A stretch of 64,000 nt of DNA from CAVWSM01 sp963757805 (GTDB lineage Bacteria > Actinomycetota > Actinomycetes > Jiangellales > Jiangellaceae): the NCBI GenBank assembly GCA_963757805.1, contig CAVWSM010000006.1, positions 682,001 to 746,000 of the forward strand, given 5' to 3'. Position numbers and translations under genes: made by a program. The notes below the pieces were generated by a model that saw only the letters and a program-made list of their open reading frames with translations, was not told the origin of the DNA and ran no database searches. Below are positions 27,744 through 37,200 of the stretch, piece after piece (position 1 is the stretch's first letter; each line of letters starts with the position of its first letter).

Positions 27744-27794
27744 ATCGACTCCTAGCCTGGAAGGCATGTCCCAGGCATCTTGTCAAGCGGCGGT

Positions 27795-27816
27795 GACGAC
27801 CGTCAAGATAGCGACA
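27795..27816 (+). promoter_or_regulatory. 22-bp motif shared with the SDR promoter, copy 2
   Basis: Second copy of the motif at 23126-23147 (19 of 22 identical). It ends one base before the thiolase ATG, so the thiolase transcript is likely leaderless and anything bound here would cover the start. A related direct repeat, GTCAAG, stands 20 bases upstream (27782-27787 and 27802-27807), two helical turns apart. Confidence 0.6.
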
Positions 27817-27817
27817 T

Positions 27818-29014
27818 ATGACTGAGCTCCAGGCCGCGTTCGTCCTCGACGCTGTGCGCACGCCCTTCGGACGCTACCGAGGCGGGCTGTCGGGGATCCG
27901 CGTTGACGATCTCGCGGCACTCCCCATCGCCGAGCTTGTGTCGCGTCACTCCGATCTTGACCCCAGTCGCATCGACGACGTGGTGTACGGAAACACCAAC
28001 GGCGCCGGCGAGGAGAACCGCAACGTCGCGCGCATGGCGGCCCTCCTGGCTGAGCTCCCCGTGACCGTCCCCGGCACGACCGTCAACCGGTTGTGCGCCA
28101 GCGGCGGAGAAGCGCTCATCCAGGCGGGCCGCTCGGTTGCAGTCGGAGACGCCGCGTTGGTCATTGCCGGTGGCGTGGAGGGGATGAGCCGGGCGCCGTT
28201 CGTGCTGCCCAAGTCGGATGACCCACTGCCCCGCAGCATGCAGCTGCACCAGACGACCGTCGGTTGGCGCATGGTCAACCCGCGGTTTCCCGAGCCCTGG
28301 ACCGACTCGCTCGGGGAGTGCGCAGAGCGAGTCGCCGTCGAGCTCGGCATCGGCCGCGACGAGCAGGATGCCTGGTCGCTGCGTAGCCACACCCGGGCTC
28401 ACGAGGCGTGGGAGAAGGGTCTGCATGACGGCTACGTCATGCCGGTGACTGCCGCCGACGGCACGGTCATACGGCGTGACGAGTCCATCCGTCCCGACAC
28501 CGACGCAGCACAGCTCGCCGCATTGCGCCCCGCATTCACCACGGACGGCACAGTGACCGCCGGTAACTCATCGCCCTTGAACGATGGCGCGATCGCGCTG
28601 TTCGTCGGCTCCAGGGCAACCGCAGCGGAGCTCGGCGTTGAGCCGCTGGGGCGCATCGTCGCGTCGGCGACAGTGGCCGTCGAGCCGGATCGCTTCTCCG
28701 TGGCACCCGTTCCTGCCGTCGAACGCGCATTGTCGAAGGCGGGCCTGGGATTCCGCGACGTCGATGTGTGGGAGGTCAACGAGGCGTTCGCCGCAATGGT
28801 CCTATCGACGCTGCGCGGCCTCCCGGAGATCGACGTCGACCGGGTCAACCCGCACGGCGGAGCCATCGCCATCGGCCACCCGCTGGGAGCGTCTTTCCCA
28901 CGCGTCGTCGTCGACTTGTGTCGCGAGTTGCGACGGCGCGGCGGCGGGGTCGGGGTCGCCTGCGCGTGCATCGGGGTCGGACAGGGTCAGGCGATCGTCG
29001 TCGAAGTCGAGTGA
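27818..29014 (+). CDS. Acetyl-CoA acyltransferase (3-oxoacyl-CoA thiolase)
   Basis: A 398-residue degradative thiolase that splits a 3-oxoacyl-CoA with CoA to acetyl-CoA and a shortened acyl-CoA. All catalytic elements are present: the nucleophile Cys93 in VNRLCASGGEA, NEAFA (about 321), His354 in GGAIAIGHPLGAS and Cys384 in CACIGVGQG. The sequence has the PcaF/PaaJ (3-oxoadipyl-CoA thiolase) flavour, FVLDAVRTPFGRYRGGLSG, suggesting a dicarboxylic acyl-CoA substrate such as one produced after ring opening. It starts almost on top of the shared motif and is followed after 10 bases by the ring-hydrolase gene. Confidence 0.94.
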   Translation: MTELQAAFVLDAVRTPFGRYRGGLSGIRVDDLAALPIAELVSRHSDLDPSRIDDVVYGNTNGAGEENRNVARMAALLAELPVTVPGTTVNRLCASGGEALIQAGRSVAVGDAALVIAGGVEGMSRAPFVLPKSDDPLPRSMQLHQTTVGWRMVNPRFPEPWTDSLGECAERVAVELGIGRDEQDAWSLRSHTRAHEAWEKGLHDGYVMPVTAADGTVIRRDESIRPDTDAAQLAALRPAFTTDGTVTAGNSSPLNDGAIALFVGSRATAAELGVEPLGRIVASATVAVEPDRFSVAPVPAVERALSKAGLGFRDVDVWEVNEAFAAMVLSTLRGLPEIDVDRVNPHGGAIAIGHPLGASFPRVVVDLCRELRRRGGGVGVACACIGVGQGQAIVVEVE

Positions 29015-29024
29015 AGGAGCGAGA

Positions 29025-29825
29025 GTGAAGGTCGAGGAGTTCACGGACGTCGTCTACGAGGTACGCCCCGACGACGGCGTCGCGGTGATCACGATCAACC
29101 GGCCCGAGCGCTACAACGCCTTCCGCGGTCGCACAGTCGACGAGCTGCTCAACGCGTTCAAGCACGCGTGGGCCGACAAGCGCGTCGCCTGCGTCGTCCT
29201 GACCGGCGCCGGCGACAAGGCCTTCTGCGCAGGCGGCGATGTGAAGGAGCGAGCCGAGACCGGCTCGTACGGTGAGACCGAGTGGGGCACGTTCGAGATC
29301 GAGCGGCTGCACCGCATCATCCGCGACATCCCCAAGCCCGTCATCGCCGCGGTCAACGGGGTCGCGGTGGGCGGCGGGCACGTACTCCATGTCTTGTGTG
29401 ATCTTTCCCTGGCCGCCGAGCATGCGCGGTTCGGGCAGAGCGGGCCCCGGGTCGGCTCGTTCGACGCCGGCTTCGGCTCGGCATATCTCGCTCGCGTGGT
29501 CGGCGAAAAGCGGGCGCGACAGATCTGGTTCCTGCTCGACCTTTACGACGCCACGACCGCCGAGCGCTGGGGCCTCGTCAACGAGGTCGTCCCCGCCGAC
29601 CAGCTCATGGCGAAGGCATTGGAGTGGGGCCGCACGATGGCTTCGTACTCCCCCACCGCACTCAAGTTCCTCAAGCACTCGTTCAACGCCGACACCGACC
29701 ACCTGAGCGGACTGTCTCACCTAGCCTTTGACGGCCTCGACTTGTTCACGCAGTCAGACGAAGGGATGGAGGGCGCCCGCGCATTCGTCGAGAAGCGGCC
29801 GCCGGACTTCTCGCCGTACCGCTGA
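29025..29825 (+). CDS. Crotonase-family ring hydrolase, BadI/MenB-like
   Basis: A 266-residue crotonase. INRPERYNAFRGRTVDEL, AGDKAFCAGGDVKE (oxyanion hole), VGGGHVLHVLCDLSLA and FGQSGPRVGSFDAGFGSAYLARVVGEKRAR place it with 2-ketocyclohexanecarboxyl-CoA hydrolase (BadI) and naphthoyl-CoA synthase (MenB) rather than with ordinary enoyl-CoA hydratases. BadI opens a six-membered beta-keto ring by a reverse Dieckmann reaction, giving a pimelyl-CoA; MenB closes a ring by the forward reaction. No menaquinone genes are nearby, so ring opening in the aromatic pathway is preferred. GTG at 29025 has AGGAGCGAG upstream; it is co-transcribed with the thiolase. Confidence 0.85.
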   Translation: MKVEEFTDVVYEVRPDDGVAVITINRPERYNAFRGRTVDELLNAFKHAWADKRVACVVLTGAGDKAFCAGGDVKERAETGSYGETEWGTFEIERLHRIIRDIPKPVIAAVNGVAVGGGHVLHVLCDLSLAAEHARFGQSGPRVGSFDAGFGSAYLARVVGEKRARQIWFLLDLYDATTAERWGLVNEVVPADQLMAKALEWGRTMASYSPTALKFLKHSFNADTDHLSGLSHLAFDGLDLFTQSDEGMEGARAFVEKRPPDFSPYR

Positions 29826-29874
29826 TCAAGCCAGCGCATTCGGCGTGGTTACGAGCACGATTAGGGTGACCGGA

Positions 29875-30650
29875 ATGTCTAGTGAGGAGCTGTTGACTGG
29901 CGGCGGAGTCAACATCGTGGTCAAGATCGGCAACACCGTCCGGAGACCTAGCGAGGTTTGGTCACCGCGGGTGCACGAGCTGCTGGCGGAGCTGCGACGG
30001 CAGGGCTTCACCGGCGCGCCCGAGTTCCTCGGCTTCGATGAGCACGGGCGCGAGGTGCTCACGTTTCTGGCTGGCGATGTCAGCAACTATCCGCTGACTC
30101 CTTCGGCCGCAACGGAGACAGCTCTCGTATCCGCCGGACGACTGCTACGGACCTACCACGACGCGACTGTGGACTTCGTCGAGCGCTGGGCTCGACGGTT
30201 GGCAGCTGCCGGCGCGTGAGCCGGTGGAGGTCATCTGCCACAACGACTTCGCTCCGCACAACTGTGTGCTCGACGAGTGATGTCGCCGTGGGCATCATCG
30301 ACTTCGACCTCGCTCACCCTGGCCCGCGACGCTGGGATATCGCATACGCGCTGTATCGGTTCGCGCCTCTGACGCATCCGGACAACACCGATGGCTTCGG
30401 GACCGTCGCCGAACAGGCTCGGCGCGCTCGTGTCTTCTGCGACTCCTACGGTCTTGATGACCGAGAACTGCTGATCGACACGGTCGTCGAACGGCTGCAC
30501 GACCTCGTTCAACACATGCACAAGCGGGCCGCAGCGGGCGACAGCGCGTTTGCTAGTCACATCGCTCTGGGCCACGACTTGCTGTATCTACGGGACGCTG
30601 ACTACATCGACGGCAATCGGCGGGCGTTGCGGCGCGTAGCTGCACTAACT
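29875..30650 (+). pseudogene. Aminoglycoside-phosphotransferase-family kinase, frameshifted twice
   Basis: From ATG 29875 the frame reads VVKIGNTVRRPSEVWSPRVH and GRLLRTYHDATVDFVERW, breaks near 30190 (extra G), continues LDGWQLPAREPVEVICHNDF and APHNCVLDE, breaks again near 30277 (extra T), then reads DVAVGIIDFDLAHPGPRRWD, IAYALYRFAPL. The Brenner motif HNDFAPHN and the metal-binding DFD are intact, so it is an APH/choline-kinase-like small-molecule kinase of about 255 residues. The last frame has no stop before it runs antisense through uppS, so a further change near 30650 is likely and the 3' end given is approximate. Substrate unknown. Confidence 0.7.
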
Positions 30651-31436
30651 CGCCGTGGGGTTCGGGATCGCGCCGCCGTAACGTCGGTCACGCGCGGCGT
30701 ACATCTCGATCGCCCGCCACAGGTCACGCCTGTCGAAGTCGGGCCACAGCGTGTCGAGGAAGACCAACTCCGCGTACGCCGACTGCCACAGCAGGAAGTT
30801 CGAGGTCCGCTGCTCGCCGGATGACCGGATGAACAGGTCGACGTCGGGCACGTCCGGCCGATAGAGGTGACGCGCGATCGTCTTCTCGTCGACCTTGTCG
30901 GGACGCAGCCGCCCAGCCGCAGCCTCCTCGGCGATCCGGCGAACCGCGTCGGCGAGCTCGGCCCTCCCGCCATAGTTGACGCAGAACTGAAGGGTGATGA
31001 CGTCGTTGTCGCGGGTGCGGCGCTCGGCGTCCTCCAGCTCGGAGACGACGCTCTTCCAGAGCCGCGGTCGTCGTCCCGCCCACACGACTCGCACCCCGAG
31101 CGCGTCCAGCTCGTCACGACGGCGGTGGATCACGTCGCGGTTGAAGCCCATCAGAAAGCGCACCTCGTCGGGCGAGCGCCGCCAGTTCTCGGTGGAGAAC
31201 GCGTACGCCGACAGGTACTTGACGCCGATCTCGACCGCGCCATGGATCACGTCGAGCAGGCTCGCCTCGCCGGCTTCGTGGCCGCGAGTGCGCGGCAGGC
31301 CACGTTGTTTGGCCCAACGTCCGTTGCCATCCATGACGACGGCAACATGCCGCGGCACCAGGTCGGCCGGGATGGGCGGCGGCGTTGCTCCGGAAGAGTG
31401 CGGCGTGGGGGCTGCGTACGTACGGCGGCGAGGCAC
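30645..31436 (-). CDS. uppS: Isoprenyl transferase (undecaprenyl/decaprenyl diphosphate synthase)
   Basis: Extends allylic diphosphates in the cis mode to the lipid carrier used for cell-wall synthesis. The 263-residue protein shows all family regions: VAVVMDGNGRWAKQRGLPRT (catalytic Asp), GVKYLSAYAFSTENWRRS, ITLQFCVNYGGRAELADAVR, and DLFIRSSGEQRTSNFLLWQS with AYAELVF. The N-terminal 25 residues are a variable basic extension. It follows recO by 69 bases on the minus strand, an arrangement common in actinobacteria. Chain length cannot be told from sequence. Confidence 0.95.
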   Translation of the reverse strand: MPRRRTYAAPTPHSSGATPPPIPADLVPRHVAVVMDGNGRWAKQRGLPRTRGHEAGEASLLDVIHGAVEIGVKYLSAYAFSTENWRRSPDEVRFLMGFNRDVIHRRRDELDALGVRVVWAGRRPRLWKSVVSELEDAERRTRDNDVITLQFCVNYGGRAELADAVRRIAEEAAAGRLRPDKVDEKTIARHLYRPDVPDVDLFIRSSGEQRTSNFLLWQSAYAELVFLDTLWPDFDRRDLWRAIEMYAARDRRYGGAIPNPTAS

Positions 31437-31505
31437 GGCGCCACCCTACGGCCCGGCTGGCCCGTCCGCTCGTTCGCGACTTGTCAGTCGCCGACCGCCG
31501 GATCC

Positions 31506-32238
31506 TCAGACGCGCTCGACATGGCGGAGCGAGCGCAGCCCACGCTCCAGGTGCCACTGCAGGAACGCCGCCACGATCCCGCTGCCGGCCCGGCGGTCGC
31601 CGGGATCACTCGCGTCGGCGAGCGCCCAGTCGCCGGAGAGCAGCGCGCCGAGGAGCGCCACCGTGCCGTCGGATGGCGCCACCGACCCGGCTGGCCGGCA
31701 GGTCGCGCAGACCATGCCGCCACCCTGCACGGAGAAGAACCGGTGCGGACCCGCCGCCGCGCAGCGCGCGCAGTTGCCAAAGCTTGGCGCGAAGCCAGCC
31801 ACGGCAAGCGACCGCAGGATAAACGCGTCGAGCACCAGTCCCGGCTCGTGCTCGCCCGCCGCCAGTGCGCGCAGGCCACCGACCAGGAGCAGGAACTGCT
31901 GCGTCGACGGCTCGTGCTCCTCGGCAGTGAACCGCTCGGCGGTCTCCAGCATCGCCGTGCCCGCCGTGTAGCGGGCGTAGTCGGCGCAGATCTCCCGCGC
32001 GTACGGGGCCATCGTCTCCACCTGGGCAACCACGTCGAGGCTGCGTCCCGTGGCCAGCTGGACGTCGATGAGCATGAACGGCTCCAGACGCGCACCGAAC
32101 CGCGACGTCGTACGACGCACGCCCTTGCCCACCGCCCGCACCCGACCGTGCCGGCGCGTCAGCAAGCGTGATGATCCGGTCGGCCTCGCCGAGCTTCTGC
32201 GTCCGAAGCACGACGGCTTCGTCGCGGTAGAGGGTCAC
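31506..32238 (-). CDS. recO: DNA repair protein RecO; 5' frameshift
   Basis: Loads RecA with RecR in recombinational repair. The frame from ATG 32238 reads MTLYRDEAVVLRTQKLGEAD and RIITL, then breaks at about 32165 (one extra G) and continues LTRRHGRVRAVGKGVRRTTS, RFGARLEPFM. The rest has an OB-fold, a helical domain and the Cys4 zinc finger CARCAAAGPH ... CATCRPAG. Corrected length is 244 residues. With the frame as given no intact protein exists, which would be harmful, so the shift is probably a sequence error. It lies between the LLM oxidoreductase and uppS. Confidence 0.9.
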
Positions 32239-32273
32239 TCGGCCATTGTCCCCCGCAGGACCGCAAGACCCCG

Positions 32274-33264
32274 TCAGCCACGCAGCTCCGGCATCACCTT
32301 GCTCGCAAACAGCTCGATGCCCGACGTGTCGTAGGCCGCCTCGTAGAAGTAGGTGATCGCGTACGGCATGCCGAGCGCCTGCATCTCCTGCAGCCGCTCG
32401 ACGATCTGCTCGGGTGTGCCGACAAGGAAGCCCGAACGAATGTTGCGCATCTGCCGGGCCGCCGCGTCGGCGGGGACGTACTTGCGATAGTGCTGCTCGA
32501 GCTGAGCGAGCCGATCCGCGACCTCGGACTCGGTCTCGCCGATCACCACCTCGAAGTCGGACGACCGGGTGATCGCATCGAAGTCGGTGCCGAGTTCACG
32601 GCAATGCTCGGCCAGAATCGCCGACTTCCGCTCGAAGACCTCCGGGGACCCACCGAAGTTGGTGTACTGCGCGTGCTGAGCGGCGATGCGGAGGGTCTTG
32701 CGCTCGCCGCCACCAGCGATCCACAGCGGCACGTGCGGCTGCTGCAGCGGCTTGGGCTGGCAGATTGCCCCGTTCACGCTGAAGATCTCGCCGGCGTACG
32801 TAGCCTCGTCCTCGGTCCACATCCGCTTCATGATCTCGACGCCCTCGGCGAGGCCCTGTAGTCGTAGGCCGGCTCGCGGGAAGCCGTACCCGTAGGCGTC
32901 GAACTCGTGCTCGTACCAACCCGCGCCGATGCCCATCTCGAGCCGACCCCCGGAGATCACGTCGACCGAGGCCGCCACCTTGGCCAGGTAGGCCGGCGAG
33001 CGGTAGCCCATGCAGGTGCACATCTGGCCCAGCCGCACGCGGTCGGTGACGGCGGCGAGCGAAGCCATGAGCGTCCACGCCTCGTACGTGACCTCTTGCG
33101 TCGGGGCCGGCACGGTGTGGAAGTGGTCGAAGACCCAGACGGACTCGAACCCCCTATCCTCGGCGAGCCGGGCGATGCGCGTGATCGTCGGCCAATGCTC
33201 GGTCGGTCTCGATGCCGGCGAGATCGATCTTCCAGCCCTGGGGAACGAATAGTCCGAATCGCAT
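32274..33264 (-). CDS. F420-dependent LLM-class oxidoreductase; 5' frameshift
   Basis: A luciferase-like TIM-barrel protein. From ATG 33264 it reads MRFGLFVPQGWKIDLAGIET, breaks at 33201 (one extra base), and continues EHWPTITRIARLAEDRGFES, VWVFDHFHTVP, then SPAYLAKVAASVDVISGGRL, EMGIGAGWYEHEF and PLWIAGGGERKTLR. The family mostly uses the deazaflavin F420 in actinobacteria and FMN elsewhere; the SGGRLEMGIGAGW loop is typical of the F420 group. About 330 residues when corrected. The substrate is unknown. It is divergent from the acetyltransferase gene by 52 bases and precedes recO by 35. Confidence 0.85.
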
Positions 33265-33316
33265 GACACTGACCATATATGCCCGATGGCGAGATGACGG
33301 CTGCCAGGATGGTGCG

Positions 33317-34228
33317 GTGACGACCCTGCTCGAGCGGCTGGAGAGGTACTACGACGAGGCGCCGCGGTTCAGCGCGCGGCCGGAGCCGGTGGGTCCGTTC
33401 ACGCTGTATGTCTCGACGGGCTCATGGCCGTACTACGCGCGTCCACGGTTGGGCGGCGCGGGCCCGTTCACAGAGTCCGACGTCAGAGCGCTCACGGAGC
33501 GGCAGCGCGAGCTGGGGGTGCCGGAGACGATCGAGTGGGTTGCCGAGACGACGCCGTCGCTCGCCGCAGCGTGCGAGGGGACCGGGCTCGCCGTCCATGC
33601 TTATCCGCTGCTCGTGCTCGACACCCTGCGGGTCGCTCCGGTGCCGGATGGCATACGGCTGCGCCTCGTGCCCGCCGACGACCCCGCGCTGCCGCGGATC
33701 CAGGCGGCCGTCATGCTTGGTTTTGAGTCAGCGGGAACCGCGGTCGGAACGCCGGGTCCGGCGGAGCGTGACGCGGCCGCGGGTGCGCAGGGCGTGGCGC
33801 ACCTTCGCAGGCGCCTTGGCGCGGGGCGCACCGTCCTGGTGGTCGCCGAGGACGGCTCGGGCCCGCTGGCCGCAGGCAGCCACCAACCCATCGACGGGGT
33901 CACCGAGCTCACCGGCATCGCCACCCTGCCGAGTGCGCGGCGCCGCGGGATCGGGGCTGCCGTCACGGCCGCGCTAGTGGCAGATGCCCGCGCCCGCGGA
34001 GCGCAGACGGTGTTCCTGTCCGCCGGCAGCGACGAGATCGCGCGGGTGTACGAGCGGGTCGGATTCCGCCGAGTGGGTACGGCCTGCGCGGCGGAGCGAG
34101 CCAGAGCAGGGGGCCGCCCTGCGCCGATAAGTTCGGCGCAGGGCGGCCCTCAGCCGTCCCCGCGGGAACGCTCAGCCGCGGATGATCCGTCCCGTCGACG
34201 ACGGCAGACACCGGCGAGTTGGCCGTGA
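33317..34228 (+). CDS. GNAT-family N-acetyltransferase; 3' end doubtful
   Basis: A GNAT protein: an N-terminal half of about 150 residues (PFTLYVSTGSWPYYARPRLG) and a C-terminal acetyltransferase domain with VTELTGIATLPSARRRGIGA (motif A acetyl-CoA loop RRRGIGAAVT), and IARVYERVGFRRVGTA (motif B). GTG at 33317 is the first start after the divergent LLM gene. The open frame passes through the hairpin at 34111-34149, which no normal gene would do; removing one C in GCGGAGCGAG gives an ending GAALRR with a stop at 34127-34129 in the hairpin loop. The true end is therefore probably 34129. The substrate is unknown. Confidence 0.75.
   Translation: MTTLLERLERYYDEAPRFSARPEPVGPFTLYVSTGSWPYYARPRLGGAGPFTESDVRALTERQRELGVPETIEWVAETTPSLAAACEGTGLAVHAYPLLVLDTLRVAPVPDGIRLRLVPADDPALPRIQAAVMLGFESAGTAVGTPGPAERDAAAGAQGVAHLRRRLGAGRTVLVVAEDGSGPLAAGSHQPIDGVTELTGIATLPSARRRGIGAAVTAALVADARARGAQTVFLSAGSDEIARVYERVGFRRVGTACAAERARAGGRPAPISSAQGGPQPSPRERSAADDPSRRRRQTPASWP
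34111..34149. terminator. 15-bp perfect hairpin between convergent genes
   Basis: GGGCCGCCCTGCGCC (34111-34125) and its exact complement (34135-34149) enclose a 9-base loop. It stands between the plus-strand acetyltransferase and the minus-strand phosphatase and could stop transcription from both sides. There is no clear T-run, as is usual for high-GC actinobacterial terminators. Confidence 0.75.
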
Positions 34229-37200
34229 TGTGTCGACCACGACGTCGAGCAGCACGTCGCCGGGCTGCTCGACGTCGGTGCCCTGCGCGAACGCCGTGTA
34301 GCCGTCGCCGCCGGTGAACATGAAGTCGTTGGTGACGATCCGCACCGTGTCGGTCGGCCCGATCGGCGTCAGCGGGCCGCCGGCGCCGTCCGGCGCCTTC
34401 CACATGCCGGTGACGACCGGCGTCGTGCCGTTGCAGGTGAACGTGAGCTTGAGCCCGGACACCTGCGGGAACCGGCCGGTGGCGATCTGCGGGTTGCACA
34501 CCGGGCTGAACCCGTTGAGCAGCGCCTGCTCGCAGCTGGGCGCCGGTGAGCGTGACCAGCATCGTGCGGTTGCCGAACGGCAGCACGGTGAACACCTCGC
34601 CCCACGTGATCTCGCCCGGCTGCTCGCCGGCCGACGGCGGGCGTGACACGACGAGGTCAGCGCGCAGCCCGCCGGAGTTGGTGAGCGCCGCCGTCGACCC
34701 CCGGGTACTTCGCCCGCATGGCGTCGGCCACGAGGTTGCCCATCGCCGACTCGCTCAGCCGGGTCGGGTCGCGCCTGATGTCGTCGCTCTGCGTGCCGAT
34801 CACCTGGTTGCGCAGCACCGCCGTCTCCGCGTTGGCGTCGTCGACGATGGCCTGCACGTCGGCCCGCGGCGCCACACCGAGGTTCTTGGCGACGCGGGTC
34901 GCGCCGCCGACCCACTGCCACGTCGCCGTCCTTCACCATGAGCTGCAGGACCGAGTAGCTGCGCGCCGGCGTTGATGCCCTCGGTGACGAGGATGTCGCC
35001 GACCATCATGTTGGTGACCCGGTGCGTGTGGCCGGCGATGATGGCGTCGACCGTCGGTGTCGGCGAGCTCCTCGGCGATCGGCGATGATCGGGCCCGTCC
35101 CACGGCACCGGCGGCGTGCTGCCGACGGCGTTGGAGCCCGATGCGCCGTGCCCTCGTGGATCACCACGATCTGGACCTTGACGCCCTGCCGGCGCAGGCG
35201 CTCAGACTCCTCGGCGATGCGCTCGGCGCGGCCGGCAGGAACTTCAGGCCCTGCGGTGGCCCCGGCGCTGACCAGCTCGGGCGTGGACTCGAGCGCCGAC
35301 GCCGATGACGCCGACCTTCACGCCGCCGACGTCGAAGACCATCGACGGCGTGACCCAGTCGGGCGGCTCGCCCGGTGGCCTCGTCGACGATGTTGGTGGC
35401 CAGGAACGGGAAGTCGGCCCGGTCCTGATGCGCGAGCAGCCGGTCGACGCCGTAGTCGAACTCGTGGTTGCCGTAGGACGTGGCGTCCAGGCCCCACGCG
35501 TTCTCGACGTCGATGGCCGGCATGTCCTCGAGCAGGCCCGAGTTCGGCGGCGAGGCACCGACGTTGTCACCGCCGGCCAGCAGCAGCGCCGGTCGCCGAG
35601 CGCGGCAATCTCCTCGTCGAACAGCGTGGCGAGGCGCGCCGCGCCGCCGACCGTGACGTTGCTCCCGTCGAACGGCATCGTCGTCGGGTCGAGCTGGCCG
35701 TGGAAGTCGTTGAGCCCGACGATCGTCAGCGGCGTCACGCCTGCGCGCCCGTCGAGCAGCTCGAGCAGCACCCGGCCCTGGGAGTGCTGCGGCTCGGGGA
35801 TGTCCATCAGGTAGGCGATCGTCGGCGCGATGTCGATGGAGCGGACCGTCGAACTGACCGCTGTCGATCGTCGTCGCCGCCGGCGAGGAACGTCGCCCGC
35901 ATGTTCACGTTGTCCGGCAGGTCCTGGACATCGGGCACGTAGCCGTGCTGACCGAAGAAGTCCGACTTGGCGACCAGCGTGCCCGGCGTGGCCGCGTCGA
36001 ACTGGTACGGCGGGAAGGCGAACACGACGAGGTCGCCGGTGCGCGTCGGGTGCGCCATGTCGGTCGTGTCGGTGGCGTCGGCCCGTTGGGGATGTGCCCG
36101 GGCCTCGGCCTTGGTGAAGATCCGGTCGATCACCTTCCAGCCCTCGGGCTGCCCGTCGCCGGTCCAGTCGTTGGGGTCGGTGAGCGCGGCGAAGGCGGCC
36201 TCGATCTGGGCCACGACCGTCGCCGCCTCGTCGGCCGCGGCCACCTGCTGCAGGCCGCCGCCCGGCCGGGTCGCGCCGGCGAGGTTCAGGTAGATCTGCA
36301 CGGCGCCGCCGGCCCAGCAGGCCTTGGCCTTGCCGATCGTCTCGCCGGTCGCCGGGCGGCAGTTGGACGTCTGCGGCGTCGGACAGCAGGCCGAGGTCGA
36401 CCAGCACCTTGCTGGCGTCGACCGCCAGGAACTGCGGGGCGAAGCCGTGGTCGGAGCCGACGAACGTCGTCGATGCTTGCCGTGCCGGCCGAGCAGGTCC
36501 TGGGCCAGCCGCATCGTCGCGTCGGCGCCGCGAGTAGGCGCGCTGGATGAAGCCCTCGCGCACCTCGACGCGGCCGTCCTGGGCTGCCGTCGACGCTGCA
36601 CGTCGTCATAGGCCGGGTTGGCGACGCCGTTGGGCACGCGTCGGCGTCGACGAGCGCCGAGGAACTGGTGCTGGAACTCGTCGGTCACCGGGTAGCCGAC
36701 GAGCGCCAGGTCGGGCTGGTAGGTCTGCATCGAGGTACTTCGAGGACGGGTGGTGCGCCGTTCTCCCAGTAGAGGCCCTGCTCGACGTAGGTCTCCTCGC
36801 TGACGATGCCGGCTTCGAGCACGGCGAAGTCGCCCGCCGTGCGAGGACGGGAACTTCTGCGCCACGAACTCGGCGAAGTCGCCGGTGAAGCCGGGCTCGC
36901 CCGGCCACGTCGGCCACGTCGCGTTGGCCCGCGTCACCGACGTGTGGAACAGCCGCACCTGCGAGACGTCGCGGTGCAGCTCCTCGACCTGATCAGCATG
37001 CCGGCGGTCAGGCCCGTCGAGCGCGCCGCCGGTGATGGTGACCTTGACGTCGGCCCACTCGCCCTCGCGCAGGTCGGCCACCTTCGCCGCCCCGTCCTTG
37101 CTGCGCGAGAAGAGCACGCGGTCATAGTTGGTGCGGCCGTCGTCGGTGCTGTCGTAGATGTAGGCGTTCAGGCCGTACTTGTCGACGCCGAAGTCGAGCA

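Noticed and set aside
29025..29825. menB of a menaquinone operon
   Set aside because: The family likeness is real, but no other men gene is near and the gene is co-operonic with a thiolase in a catabolic island.
30867..32171. Plus-strand open frame of 434 codons across uppS and recO
   Set aside because: Both uppS and recO on the other strand have full family motifs; this frame has none.
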